Shown piece by piece: positions 57,445-64,000 of a stretch of DNA of 64,000 bases; positions within the stretch are counted from its first letter, which is position 1, and each line of letters opens with the position of its first letter. The notes below the pieces were generated by a model, which was not told the DNA's origin, did not search any database, and was given only the letters and a program-made list of their open reading frames with translations. Source of the stretch: Burkholderiaceae bacterium (GTDB lineage: Bacteria; Pseudomonadota; Gammaproteobacteria; Burkholderiales; Burkholderiaceae_E); contig JADJVQ010000010.1 in assembly GCA_016710525.1 (NCBI GenBank), positions 84,584 to 148,583 of the forward strand. The letters are read 5' to 3'. The position numbers were made by a program, and so were the translations under genes.

Positions 57445-57549
57445 AGCGACACCTGGTAAGGACAAACCCGCCGGGTGGTTGGCGGGTCGTCCGGGGTGAT
57501 TCGACGCGGGTCGGAGCCAGGCGCCGGCCCGCGGGTTTGGCATTGCCGC

Positions 57550-59430
57550 TTACAGCGTGCGCGGGTCAGTCCAGGTGTAGCCCAAGGCGGTGATGGCGTC
57601 GATCAGCTTCTTGAAGTCGCCGAAGCCGTCAATGCCGTAGGACGTGCCATCGGGCCGCAGGAGGTTCTCCAGCCAGAACGGGTGGAAGAAGAACGAGGCC
57701 ACTCCGTTGCGCACCACGGCGTTGGTGATCTGCGCGTTCAGTTGCAGGTCCTGCCAGGTGTAGTTGAAGTACGAGGTCGGATCGGCTTCCGTGATGTCGT
57801 ACTCGATGTTGCCCAGGTTCTCCGGCAGCACCTTGCGGCCGTAGTAGTCCTTCTTGATCACGTACGGGAAGAACTGCCCCACCGCGAAGTCACGCGCGGC
57901 ACCGGTCGCCTGCAGGTTGGGCGAATCGGAGGTGTAGTACACCGCCCGCTCGTAGACCTTGCCGAACACCGCAGCAGTTGCTTTGTACGCCAGCGGCGAA
58001 CCCTGGTAGTGCGGGGTCTCGAAGGCGAAGGGCGTGAAACCGGCCGCGATCATCTCGGCCCGGCCAGCTGTCAGCCGCGCAGCCCAGGTGGCCTGCGAAT
58101 CGCCCGGCAGCAGCTTGGCATTGGTCGCATCCCAGAACTCGAAGTCGTCACCGCTGACCGCGGTGTACAGGTTCGGCACGTTGCTGTACTGGTGCGTGTA
58201 GCCGTGCATCACGAACGAGCCGCCGCGCGTCTTGGCGTAGTTCAGCGAGGTCTTCAGATCGGTCGCCTGTGCCAGCGGCAGATCGAGCGCCACACCCCCG
58301 TTGTACTTGCCCAGCGGATCCTTGTGGTGCGGGATCGTCGCGATCGAGTACGGAATGCGCCGACCGGTGGCCGGCCAGAGGTAGTCGGTCAGGGTCTTCA
58401 TGTTGACCGGATCGACCAGCGCGCCCACATCCTCGAAACGCACCAGCGCCTTCTTGCCCTGGTCGGGGCTCTGGCCCAGCATGTCATGCAGGATGTCGGC
58501 CATCACCAGGTAGCGGTCCCGCGGTCCGATGTACGAGAACGGCACATCGGCCACGTACCAGAAGTTGCTGGAGCGCACGATGTACGGAGCCTCGACCGTT
58601 TGGCCGGTCGCGGCGTACGCCGAGTTGCGGATCGGCACCACGACGCTGGCCTTGGTGCTGTCCGTCACGCGCGTGAACCCGATGTCTGGATCGGCGAAGA
58701 CCTGACCGCCCGAGTAGGCGTAGTACTTCTTCAGCTCCCGGCCCTTGTAGACCACATTGTCGAAGAAGTCGGGCACGGCCGCCGCCGGGTCGCCCGCCAC
58801 GCCGCGCATGAAGTCAAACTCGAAACCGAACTTGGCCGGCAGAGTCAGGCCCTGGACTCGGCGCAGCTGATCGAGATTGTTCTTGAACCAGACGAAGGTC
58901 TTTTTGGTCTTGCTGACATCGGCCAGCAGGCTGGCCGGCAGCAGCAGGTCCGCTGCCGCGCCGCGATAGTACGAACCGACGTACATCGAAGCGTGGTACT
59001 GCTCCATCTTGCCGGCGGTGTACTGCTCGACCGGCACGACATCGACCGTCGGATTCCAGTGGCCGATCAGGTTGCGCAGCATGATCGCGTACGCCTTGCC
59101 CAGCTTCTGGAATTCCTTGCCCTGGGGCTCGTCGTACAGGACGAGCACCTTGTGGCTGGGACCGATCACCGAGGGCGACACGGTCAGGGAGCTGGCGGAG
59201 GGCGAGCCGATCAGGGCATTCGCGGTCGGCGCGGCGCCTTTGATGGCACTGACGATTCCACTGATCAGATCCGTGAGCACCGTTTTTTCGGCAACGGTGT
59301 TCTGGTTCGCGCTGGCGTCAGTGGTCTGCGCCTGGACTGCCCCGGCGGCGGTCGTCGCTGCGATCGTGATGGCCAGCGCGGCCGCGATAGGCGGTCGGCG
59401 CAGGCGCTGGAAGATAGAGCTGATGGTCAT
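57550..59430 (-). CDS. Secreted DUF2334 (polysaccharide deacetylase-like) protein, paralogue
   Basis: This 626-residue protein has a Sec signal (AAALAITIAATTAAGAVQAQ) without a lipobox, so it should be soluble in the periplasm. Its body matches the neighbouring lipoprotein segment by segment: VLVLYDEPQG, LVRFEDVGALVDP, GGSFVMHGYTHQ, FAFETPHYQGSP and ASFFFHPFWL. The predicted metal-binding Asp and His residues are conserved in both copies. It lies 25 nt after the small lipoprotein gene. Confidence 0.82.
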   Translation of the reverse strand: MTISSIFQRLRRPPIAAALAITIAATTAAGAVQAQTTDASANQNTVAEKTVLTDLISGIVSAIKGAAPTANALIGSPSASSLTVSPSVIGPSHKVLVLYDEPQGKEFQKLGKAYAIMLRNLIGHWNPTVDVVPVEQYTAGKMEQYHASMYVGSYYRGAAADLLLPASLLADVSKTKKTFVWFKNNLDQLRRVQGLTLPAKFGFEFDFMRGVAGDPAAAVPDFFDNVVYKGRELKKYYAYSGGQVFADPDIGFTRVTDSTKASVVVPIRNSAYAATGQTVEAPYIVRSSNFWYVADVPFSYIGPRDRYLVMADILHDMLGQSPDQGKKALVRFEDVGALVDPVNMKTLTDYLWPATGRRIPYSIATIPHHKDPLGKYNGGVALDLPLAQATDLKTSLNYAKTRGGSFVMHGYTHQYSNVPNLYTAVSGDDFEFWDATNAKLLPGDSQATWAARLTAGRAEMIAAGFTPFAFETPHYQGSPLAYKATAAVFGKVYERAVYYTSDSPNLQATGAARDFAVGQFFPYVIKKDYYGRKVLPENLGNIEYDITEADPTSYFNYTWQDLQLNAQITNAVVRNGVASFFFHPFWLENLLRPDGTSYGIDGFGDFKKLIDAITALGYTWTDPRTL

Positions 59431-59455
59431 GATGTCGTCTCTTTGCGGTCGGGGT

Positions 59456-59758
59456 TCAGTGGGCGTGCGGCACTTTGCCGGACTGCAGGCTCAGACCCGC
59501 CTGCGAGGCGCGGCCTTCCCGGTCACCAGCGCCGTAGATGATCCCGGGCACGACCACCGGGGTGATCTTGGTGCCCTGGAACTGCGCCGCGGTAAACGAC
59601 TTGTTCACAACGACGGTCTGCGAATCGGCAACGACGGCGGAGCCACCTGCGCTGTCGGCGACGGGATCAGCGGACGAACCGCCGCCTCCGCAACCGGCCA
59701 GACCGATGGCCAGCAGTCCGATGCCGGCGAGTTTTGTCCATGTGTGTCTGTGATTCAT
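59456..59758 (-). CDS. Small lipoprotein in the exopolysaccharide cluster
   Basis: The 100-residue product has a lipoprotein signal (LAGIGLLAIGLAGC then GGGG) and a short mature part with no family I recognise (VVNKSFTAAQFQGTKITPVV, ending GKVPHAH). Position between the glycosyltransferase and deacetylase genes suggests an accessory role at the membrane. Confidence 0.75.
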   Translation of the reverse strand: MNHRHTWTKLAGIGLLAIGLAGCGGGGSSADPVADSAGGSAVVADSQTVVVNKSFTAAQFQGTKITPVVVPGIIYGAGDREGRASQAGLSLQSGKVPHAH

Positions 59759-59806
59759 GTGTGCCTCTTCTGCGTTAAGACGATTGGATCTGAGCCGGCC
59801 GACGCG

Positions 59807-61438
59807 TCACTGCGCGCTTAGTGCCTGCGCCAACTGGTTCTCCCCGACATACCCCATGCGTTTGAGCACTTCGCCCAATCGCTCCTGCGAGCGCTGCTGG
59901 TCGTCCAGGGCCTGGGCCAGCTGCTGCGGATTGATCATTCGACGTTCGATCAGCAGTTCGCCGATGCGCCGGCGCTGCGTGCTGAGTTCTTCATCGGACG
60001 GATAGACGTGCTGCGTCTTGTCCCAGCCGATCTTCTTGCCGGTGCGCAGGTAGCGCACATAGAGCTTGATGGCGCGGGCAGTCGCGAAAAAGTTGATGAG
60101 GTTGCCCCAGACCATGCGGGGCACCGACAGCAGGCCCTGCACCGGATCGTAGAAGCGGGTGGTGCACCAGACCCGCAGCGCGATGCGCACGCCGAACAGC
60201 ACGCCGTTGGCGATCATCAGGTACCACAGCATTCCGCCCGGCTCGATCAGCGACGGATAGCGATAGGCCTCCGGGTCGAGCCAGTTCCACACCGCCAGGG
60301 CGATGATGGCCAGCGCAATGACGTAGCCGATCAGGTTGACCAGATTGGTCAGCAGGGCCTTGCGGTCGCGATACAGCATGTAGCAGTTGGCCAGCCCGCC
60401 GTGCCAGCCGAGATGCTCCCAGCCCTGCAGTGCGATGCCCACCACCCAGCGCGACTTCTGACGGATCGACGCGTGGAAGTCCGAAGGGAAGTACTCCCGG
60501 ATGCAGACCAGATCGGGAACCGACACATCCCGCTCGCGACGGGTCAGCCAGTGCTTGCGGCGGACCGTGCGGGTGGTCCAGAAGCGCACGAACACCTGCT
60601 TCAGGCCGTACTCCTTCAGCCGGAAACCGAAGTCGTAGTCCTCGGTCAGCGAATTGACGCTGAACACCTGGCCGTTGTTTTCCTTGGCGGCGGTCTGCAG
60701 TGCCCGGCGGCTGAATGCCACGCCCACGCCGGCGGCCGGCACGCTGCGGTTGATCGCCTCGCGCACGACCATGTCCTTGTTGTGGAGCTGGGCGAACTCG
60801 TCGATGTAGTGCGAGGCGGTGAATTCGTACCACTTGCGCGCCAGCGAGAGGACCGGCAGCTGGACCATGTCCTTGCGCGGGATCAGCCAGTTGAAAATGC
60901 GGTAGCACAGCGGATGGATCACGTCTTCGCAGTCCTGCATCACGAAGATCTGGAACTCGATGCCGGACTCCCGCTCATAGTTGCGGATGCCGCTGTAGAT
61001 CCAGTTCAGGCAGTCGGCTTTGCAGGTCGGACCCGGATCCGCAGTGACCACCTTGTGCACGCGGTCGGAAATCGCACACACCTCGTCGACTTCGCGCTGC
61101 GTGTCCTTGTCGTTGGGATAGGTGCCCACGAACACGTGATAGTTGCCATAGGCGAGCGTGCGCAGCGTGTTCATCAGCATCGGCCGGATCACCGCCGATT
61201 CGTCCCAGGCCGGCAGCATGATCGCCACCGGCTGCTCCGGTTTGTCGAGCAGCTTCTGTTCGGCCAACGGTGCATACCGCGGCGTCACCGCGACCCTGCG
61301 CCAGGCGGCGCGCAACAGGTAGCAGGCGTCGATGAACAGATCATCGAGGCCGGACAGCAGGAATATCACTGACACCCCGATCAGCACGATTTTCGTGCAG
61401 ACCAGGGCGATGGCGATCAGGTCACTGAATTCGGTCAT
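59807..61438 (-). CDS. NfrB-like processive glycosyltransferase with C-terminal MshEN domain
   Basis: The 543-residue protein has an N-terminal helix, a GT2 domain (IMLPAWDESAVIRPML, FVMQDCEDVIHP, NSLTEDYDFGFRL) and the processive-synthase QxxRW motif (IRQKSRWVVG). Two or three helices follow near 345-420. The C-terminal 55 residues form two tandem MshEN half-motifs (RRIGELLIERRMINPQQLAQ and RLGEVLKRMGYVGENQLAQ), the c-di-GMP-binding unit described for MshE and NfrB. E. coli NfrB is longer (745). It would polymerise a ManNAc-type sugar and move it across the inner membrane when c-di-GMP is bound. Confidence 0.88.
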   Translation of the reverse strand: MTEFSDLIAIALVCTKIVLIGVSVIFLLSGLDDLFIDACYLLRAAWRRVAVTPRYAPLAEQKLLDKPEQPVAIMLPAWDESAVIRPMLMNTLRTLAYGNYHVFVGTYPNDKDTQREVDEVCAISDRVHKVVTADPGPTCKADCLNWIYSGIRNYERESGIEFQIFVMQDCEDVIHPLCYRIFNWLIPRKDMVQLPVLSLARKWYEFTASHYIDEFAQLHNKDMVVREAINRSVPAAGVGVAFSRRALQTAAKENNGQVFSVNSLTEDYDFGFRLKEYGLKQVFVRFWTTRTVRRKHWLTRRERDVSVPDLVCIREYFPSDFHASIRQKSRWVVGIALQGWEHLGWHGGLANCYMLYRDRKALLTNLVNLIGYVIALAIIALAVWNWLDPEAYRYPSLIEPGGMLWYLMIANGVLFGVRIALRVWCTTRFYDPVQGLLSVPRMVWGNLINFFATARAIKLYVRYLRTGKKIGWDKTQHVYPSDEELSTQRRRIGELLIERRMINPQQLAQALDDQQRSQERLGEVLKRMGYVGENQLAQALSAQ

Positions 61439-61489
61439 GCGAGGCGGTGGCTGATTCTGGGGACGTGGGAGACGCTGGAGGGCCTGGGG

Positions 61490-62662
61490 TCAGGCGGCCA
61501 GGCGCGTCTGATGGAGCGTGGGGGCGAGAATCCCCGCGATCTGGCGCGAGGTGGTTCCATCGCCGAACGGATTGCGCGTGCTGCGCATGCGCTGGTGCAT
61601 GGCGGGCTGCTCGACGAGCGCTGTGACAGCCGCGCAGATCTTGTCCGAATCGGTACCCACGAGCAGTCCGGCACCTGCTTCCAGAACCTCGGGCCGCTCG
61701 GTCGTATCGCGCAGCACCATCACCGGCACCCGCTGGGAAAGCGCTTCCTCCTGGATACCGCCGGAATCGGTGAGGATCACCCAGCTGCGTTGCATCACCC
61801 ACATCAGGGGGGCGTAGTTGAGCGGCTCGCACACGAACAGACGGGCGCGCGCGGCCGCGCTCAGGCTCTGCATCACGCGAGCCACGGTATCGCGCACCCG
61901 GGGATTGGCGTGCACCGGCCAGACCGCGACAAAACCGGGATCTTCCTCGAGCAGTCGTGCGACTGCCTTGGCGATCGAGGCGATGCCATCTCCCCAGTTT
62001 TCGCGGCGATGGGCGGTGACCAGCAGCAGACGGCGCCCGGTAATCGCCTGATCCAGTCCGGCCAGCGAGGCCGGCAGCAGCCCAAGTCCGCCATCGGGCA
62101 GCCCGGCCAGGTGATCGACGGCCAGCGCGGTCGCATCGACGATGGAATTGCCGACCAGGTGGATCCGGTCGGCCGCAACGCCTTCGCGGGAGAGGTTCTC
62201 GACCGCCACCGGTGTCGGCGCAAAGTGCCAGCGGGCCAGGCGGCCAATCAGTGTCCGGTTCATTTCCTCCGGAAAGGGGTCGAAGGCATCGTGGCTGCGC
62301 AGGCCCGCCTCGACGTGGCCAACCGGCAGCTTCAGAAAGAACGCTGCCTGCGCCGCGGCCAGCGCGCTGGACGTGTCGCCATGGACCAGAACGGCCGACG
62401 GCTTGAGCGATTCGAAAGCCGTATGGATCTCCGACAGCAGCTGCGCATTCAGGTGCGCCAGCGCGTCGGACTTGCGCTCCAGGGCAATCGCCCGCTCCGG
62501 CCGCATGCCGAAGAAGGCATATAGTGGCCAGGCCATCTCTTCGTGCTGCCCGGTGTGCAGCAGCGCGACAGGGAGGCTCGCCTCGCGCAGGGCCCGATAC
62601 ACTGGGGCCATCTTGATGATTTCGGGGCGGGTTCCCATGCACATCACGATCGGATTCGGCAC
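61490..62662 (-). CDS. wecB: UDP-N-acetylglucosamine 2-epimerase (non-hydrolysing)
   Basis: WecB interconverts UDP-GlcNAc and UDP-ManNAc. The 390-residue enzyme has the N-terminal MGTRPEIIKMAPVYRAL, VHGDTSSALAAA, HVEAGLRS, VTAHRRENWG and the C-terminal ILTDSGGIQEEA motif. The GTG start has AGGAG six bases upstream. It is the first gene of the cluster, 51 nt before the NfrB-like gene, so a dedicated UDP-ManNAc supply is likely. Confidence 0.93.
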   Translation of the reverse strand: MPNPIVMCMGTRPEIIKMAPVYRALREASLPVALLHTGQHEEMAWPLYAFFGMRPERAIALERKSDALAHLNAQLLSEIHTAFESLKPSAVLVHGDTSSALAAAQAAFFLKLPVGHVEAGLRSHDAFDPFPEEMNRTLIGRLARWHFAPTPVAVENLSREGVAADRIHLVGNSIVDATALAVDHLAGLPDGGLGLLPASLAGLDQAITGRRLLLVTAHRRENWGDGIASIAKAVARLLEEDPGFVAVWPVHANPRVRDTVARVMQSLSAAARARLFVCEPLNYAPLMWVMQRSWVILTDSGGIQEEALSQRVPVMVLRDTTERPEVLEAGAGLLVGTDSDKICAAVTALVEQPAMHQRMRSTRNPFGDGTTSRQIAGILAPTLHQTRLAA

Positions 62663-62750
62663 AACAGCTCCTGATGGAAAGTCCAGCGACCGCGGCGGTA
62701 GGGTCCCCGCCAGATTCGGGCAGGCGTCGAGCGCCTCTGGAACCATCAAT

Positions 62751-62770
62751 AAAGCAATATCAATGCCACC
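62751..62770 (-). promoter_or_regulatory. Sigma54-like promoter for the wecB-nfr cluster
   Basis: On the minus strand GGTGGCATTGATATTGCTTT has TGGCA at -24 and TTGCTTT at -12. Exactly 10 bp separate the invariant GG and GC, matching TGGCAC-N5-TTGCW with one mismatch. Transcription would start near 62742, giving a leader of about 80 nt before wecB. The AT-rich flank may also hide a sigma70 promoter. Confidence 0.5.
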
Positions 62771-62898
62771 TTGGTTTTATTCATATAATTCAAGCAGTTA
62801 TCTTCATTCCAGGGCTTTCCTGCGATGGGCACGTAAAGCTTGTCGACAGGCATTTTTCCGCGTCCGGAATGTGAAGCCTGGACACCTTTCGAAGCAGC

Positions 62899-62912
62899 GT
62901 GACTTTTGTCAC
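62899..62912. promoter_or_regulatory. Crp/Fnr-type palindrome upstream of the regulator gene
   Basis: GTGAC-TTTT-GTCAC is a perfect inverted repeat with the TGAC-N4-GTCA core of Crp/Fnr/Dnr-family operators. It lies about 69 bp before the GTG of the Crp/Fnr-family gene, so autoregulation is likely. It could also act on the divergent wecB cluster. Confidence 0.55.
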
Positions 62913-62980
62913 AAACTCCTCGCCCAGGGGGACGATCGCGCGATCGGGCGGTGTTCGAAATTCCGACAAGGGGCGATCGG

Positions 62981-63646
62981 GTGAGCGACGATCCGATCCT
63001 TGCGCAACTGCTGGCGGTCTATCCGGCGCTGAGATCCCTACCGGTCGACACGCTGGCCCGCGAGGTGCGCCAATTGCCCAGCATGCGGGCGCCCGCCGGT
63101 ACGGTGCTGTTCGTGGAGGGGGATCCGTGTCAAGGCTTCCCCTTTCTGCTGGAGGGCGAGATCGGGGTCGCCCGAGGCTCACCGGACGGGCGCGAACTGT
63201 CGCTGTATCGGGTCTGCCCGGGGGAAGTCTGTGTCGTGTCCGCCGGCTGCCTGTTTGGCTCGCGACCGATGCACGCTCGCGGCACGACGCTGTGCGACTC
63301 CCTGCTCGTCATGGCAAATGCGGACTGCATCCGCGGCTGGACGGATCGCCGTCCGGTTCGTGATTTTCTGTTCGGCGTATTGGCCGACCGCCTGACAGAC
63401 CTGATGGAGCTGGTGGAGGCGGTTGCCTTCCAGCGGCTCGATCGGCGCCTTGCGAGATCCCTGCTCGGTCACGGCCAGACGCTGCACTTGACCCATCAGC
63501 AGCTCGCGGATGAACTGGGAACGGCACGCGAGATGGTGTCGCGCCTGCTCAAGCGCTTTGAAGTCGACGGCCTGGTGGCCTTGGGTCGCGAGCGCATCGA
63601 CATTCTCGATCCCGCCAAGGTGCGGCACCTGGCCGGCGCTCAGTAA
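62981..63646 (+). CDS. Crp/Fnr-family transcriptional regulator
   Basis: The 221-residue protein has an N-terminal cyclic-nucleotide-binding-type barrel (AGTVLFVEGDPCQGFPFLLEG), a dimer helix and a C-terminal winged helix (LTHQQLADELGTAREMVSRL). The N-terminal Fe-S cysteine cluster of FNR is absent, although several Cys occur (PCQGF, RVCPGEVCVVSAGC). The GTG start has AAGGGG upstream; an ATG 25 codons earlier gives only a basic extension. It is divergent from the exopolysaccharide cluster. Confidence 0.93.
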   Translation: MSDDPILAQLLAVYPALRSLPVDTLAREVRQLPSMRAPAGTVLFVEGDPCQGFPFLLEGEIGVARGSPDGRELSLYRVCPGEVCVVSAGCLFGSRPMHARGTTLCDSLLVMANADCIRGWTDRRPVRDFLFGVLADRLTDLMELVEAVAFQRLDRRLARSLLGHGQTLHLTHQQLADELGTAREMVSRLLKRFEVDGLVALGRERIDILDPAKVRHLAGAQ

Positions 63647-63725
63647 CCACAGTCACAGACGCATCGCCGCAGGGAGCGTCCAATAGTCCGTACGCACTGT
63701 TGCGATGACTCTCATAGAGACTGAC

Positions 63726-63920
63726 ATGAAGATGAATGCTGGTGGTTTGGACCGCGGACTCAGGGTAGTGGCAGGATTGGCGCTGATCGCTCTGACCCTC
63801 ACCGGGGTGATCGGGGCCTGGGGCTGGATCGGCATCGTTGCCGTGCTGACCGGAGCGGTTGGGTTTTGTCCTGTGTATCCGTTGCTGGGAATCAATACCT
63901 GCCCGATGAAACGAACCTAG
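63726..63920 (+). CDS. Small DUF2892-type inner-membrane protein
   Basis: The 64-residue product (MKMNAGGLDRGLRVVAGLAL) has two membrane helices and the C-terminal Cys pair FCPVYPLLGINTCPMK typical of the DUF2892/YgaP membrane part. These proteins often sit beside Crp/Fnr regulators or rhodanese genes. An ATG at 63705 would add seven residues. Confidence 0.85.
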   Translation: MKMNAGGLDRGLRVVAGLALIALTLTGVIGAWGWIGIVAVLTGAVGFCPVYPLLGINTCPMKRT

Positions 63921-64000
63921 TCAGACGGCCGGCGTTTCGGACAGATGTCGGTTCGGTTGGTCGGAGCTCCTTGAGAGGTCGCTCTGTCGTTCAAGGTTGA

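Larger units (their letters stand above)
62663..62980. other. Divergent control region between wecB and the Crp/Fnr gene
   Basis: This 318-bp gap carries a sharply AT-rich island at about 62745-62820 in a high-GC genome, a sigma54-like element and a palindrome upstream of the regulator, both listed separately. No gene is supported in it. Confidence 0.7.

Overview
The window is high-GC DNA, almost fully coding, from a betaproteobacterium, most likely a member of the Burkholderiales. I infer this from the atpIBEFHAGDC order, the mnmG-rsmG-parA-parB block, a periplasmic nitrate reductase operon, a TctC-type binding protein and a phasin, which implies polyhydroxyalkanoate storage. I see no integrase, transposase, rRNA, intact tRNA or CRISPR array.

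Layout. 0.1-4.4 kb: rep and priA, with a gap upstream that carries DnaA-box-like sites. 4.7-8.8 kb: hemE, an atypical SDR protein, a thiamine-diphosphate enzyme and a phasin with a striking two-site operator. 9.1-13.7 kb (plus strand): a three-helix membrane protein, coaA, fpr and a gamma-glutamyltransferase. 13.8-21.1 kb: the whole F-type ATP synthase operon with a good sigma70 promoter. 21.3-23.7 kb: an HtrA-like protein that lacks two of its three catalytic residues, and a lipoprotein glycosidase with a Pro-Thr-Ala repeat linker. 23.7-30.2 kb: a hotdog thioesterase, an AMP-forming ligase, a gene ending in an apparent edema-factor/CyaA/ExoY-like cyclase domain with a scrambled 5' end, glutathione-dependent formaldehyde dehydrogenase, a GST and a YbaK protein. 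30.2-34.3 kb: an eroding stretch with a degenerate tRNA-Sec-like element, a selA with a large internal deletion, an SDR reductase and a cytochrome c peroxidase without its N-terminus. 34.3-36 kb: a TctC protein and a site-2 protease. 36.1-42 kb: napDAGHBC behind an FNR-type box. 42.2-45.8 kb: a frameshifted prepilin coupled to a GGDEF-EAL protein whose tail is antisense to parB. 45.6-50.1 kb: parB, parA, rsmG, mnmG.

50.3-62.7 kb is the most interesting part. It is a seven-gene, one-strand cluster: WecB-type UDP-GlcNAc 2-epimerase, NfrB-like processive glycosyltransferase with a C-terminal MshEN (c-di-GMP-binding) domain, a small lipoprotein, two paralogous secreted DUF2334 deacetylase-like proteins, a giant NfrA-like TPR/beta-barrel protein and a DUF4434 glycosidase-like protein. 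It looks like a self-contained, elaborated relative of the E. coli N4-glycan-receptor (NGR) exopolysaccharide pathway. A sigma54-like promoter lies in an AT-rich island upstream. A Crp/Fnr-family regulator is divergent from it.

How the genes may work together is inference: c-di-GMP, perhaps set by the GGDEF-EAL protein, would gate NfrB. WecB would supply UDP-ManNAc, the DUF2334 pair would trim acetyl groups in the periplasm, and NfrA would export the glycan.
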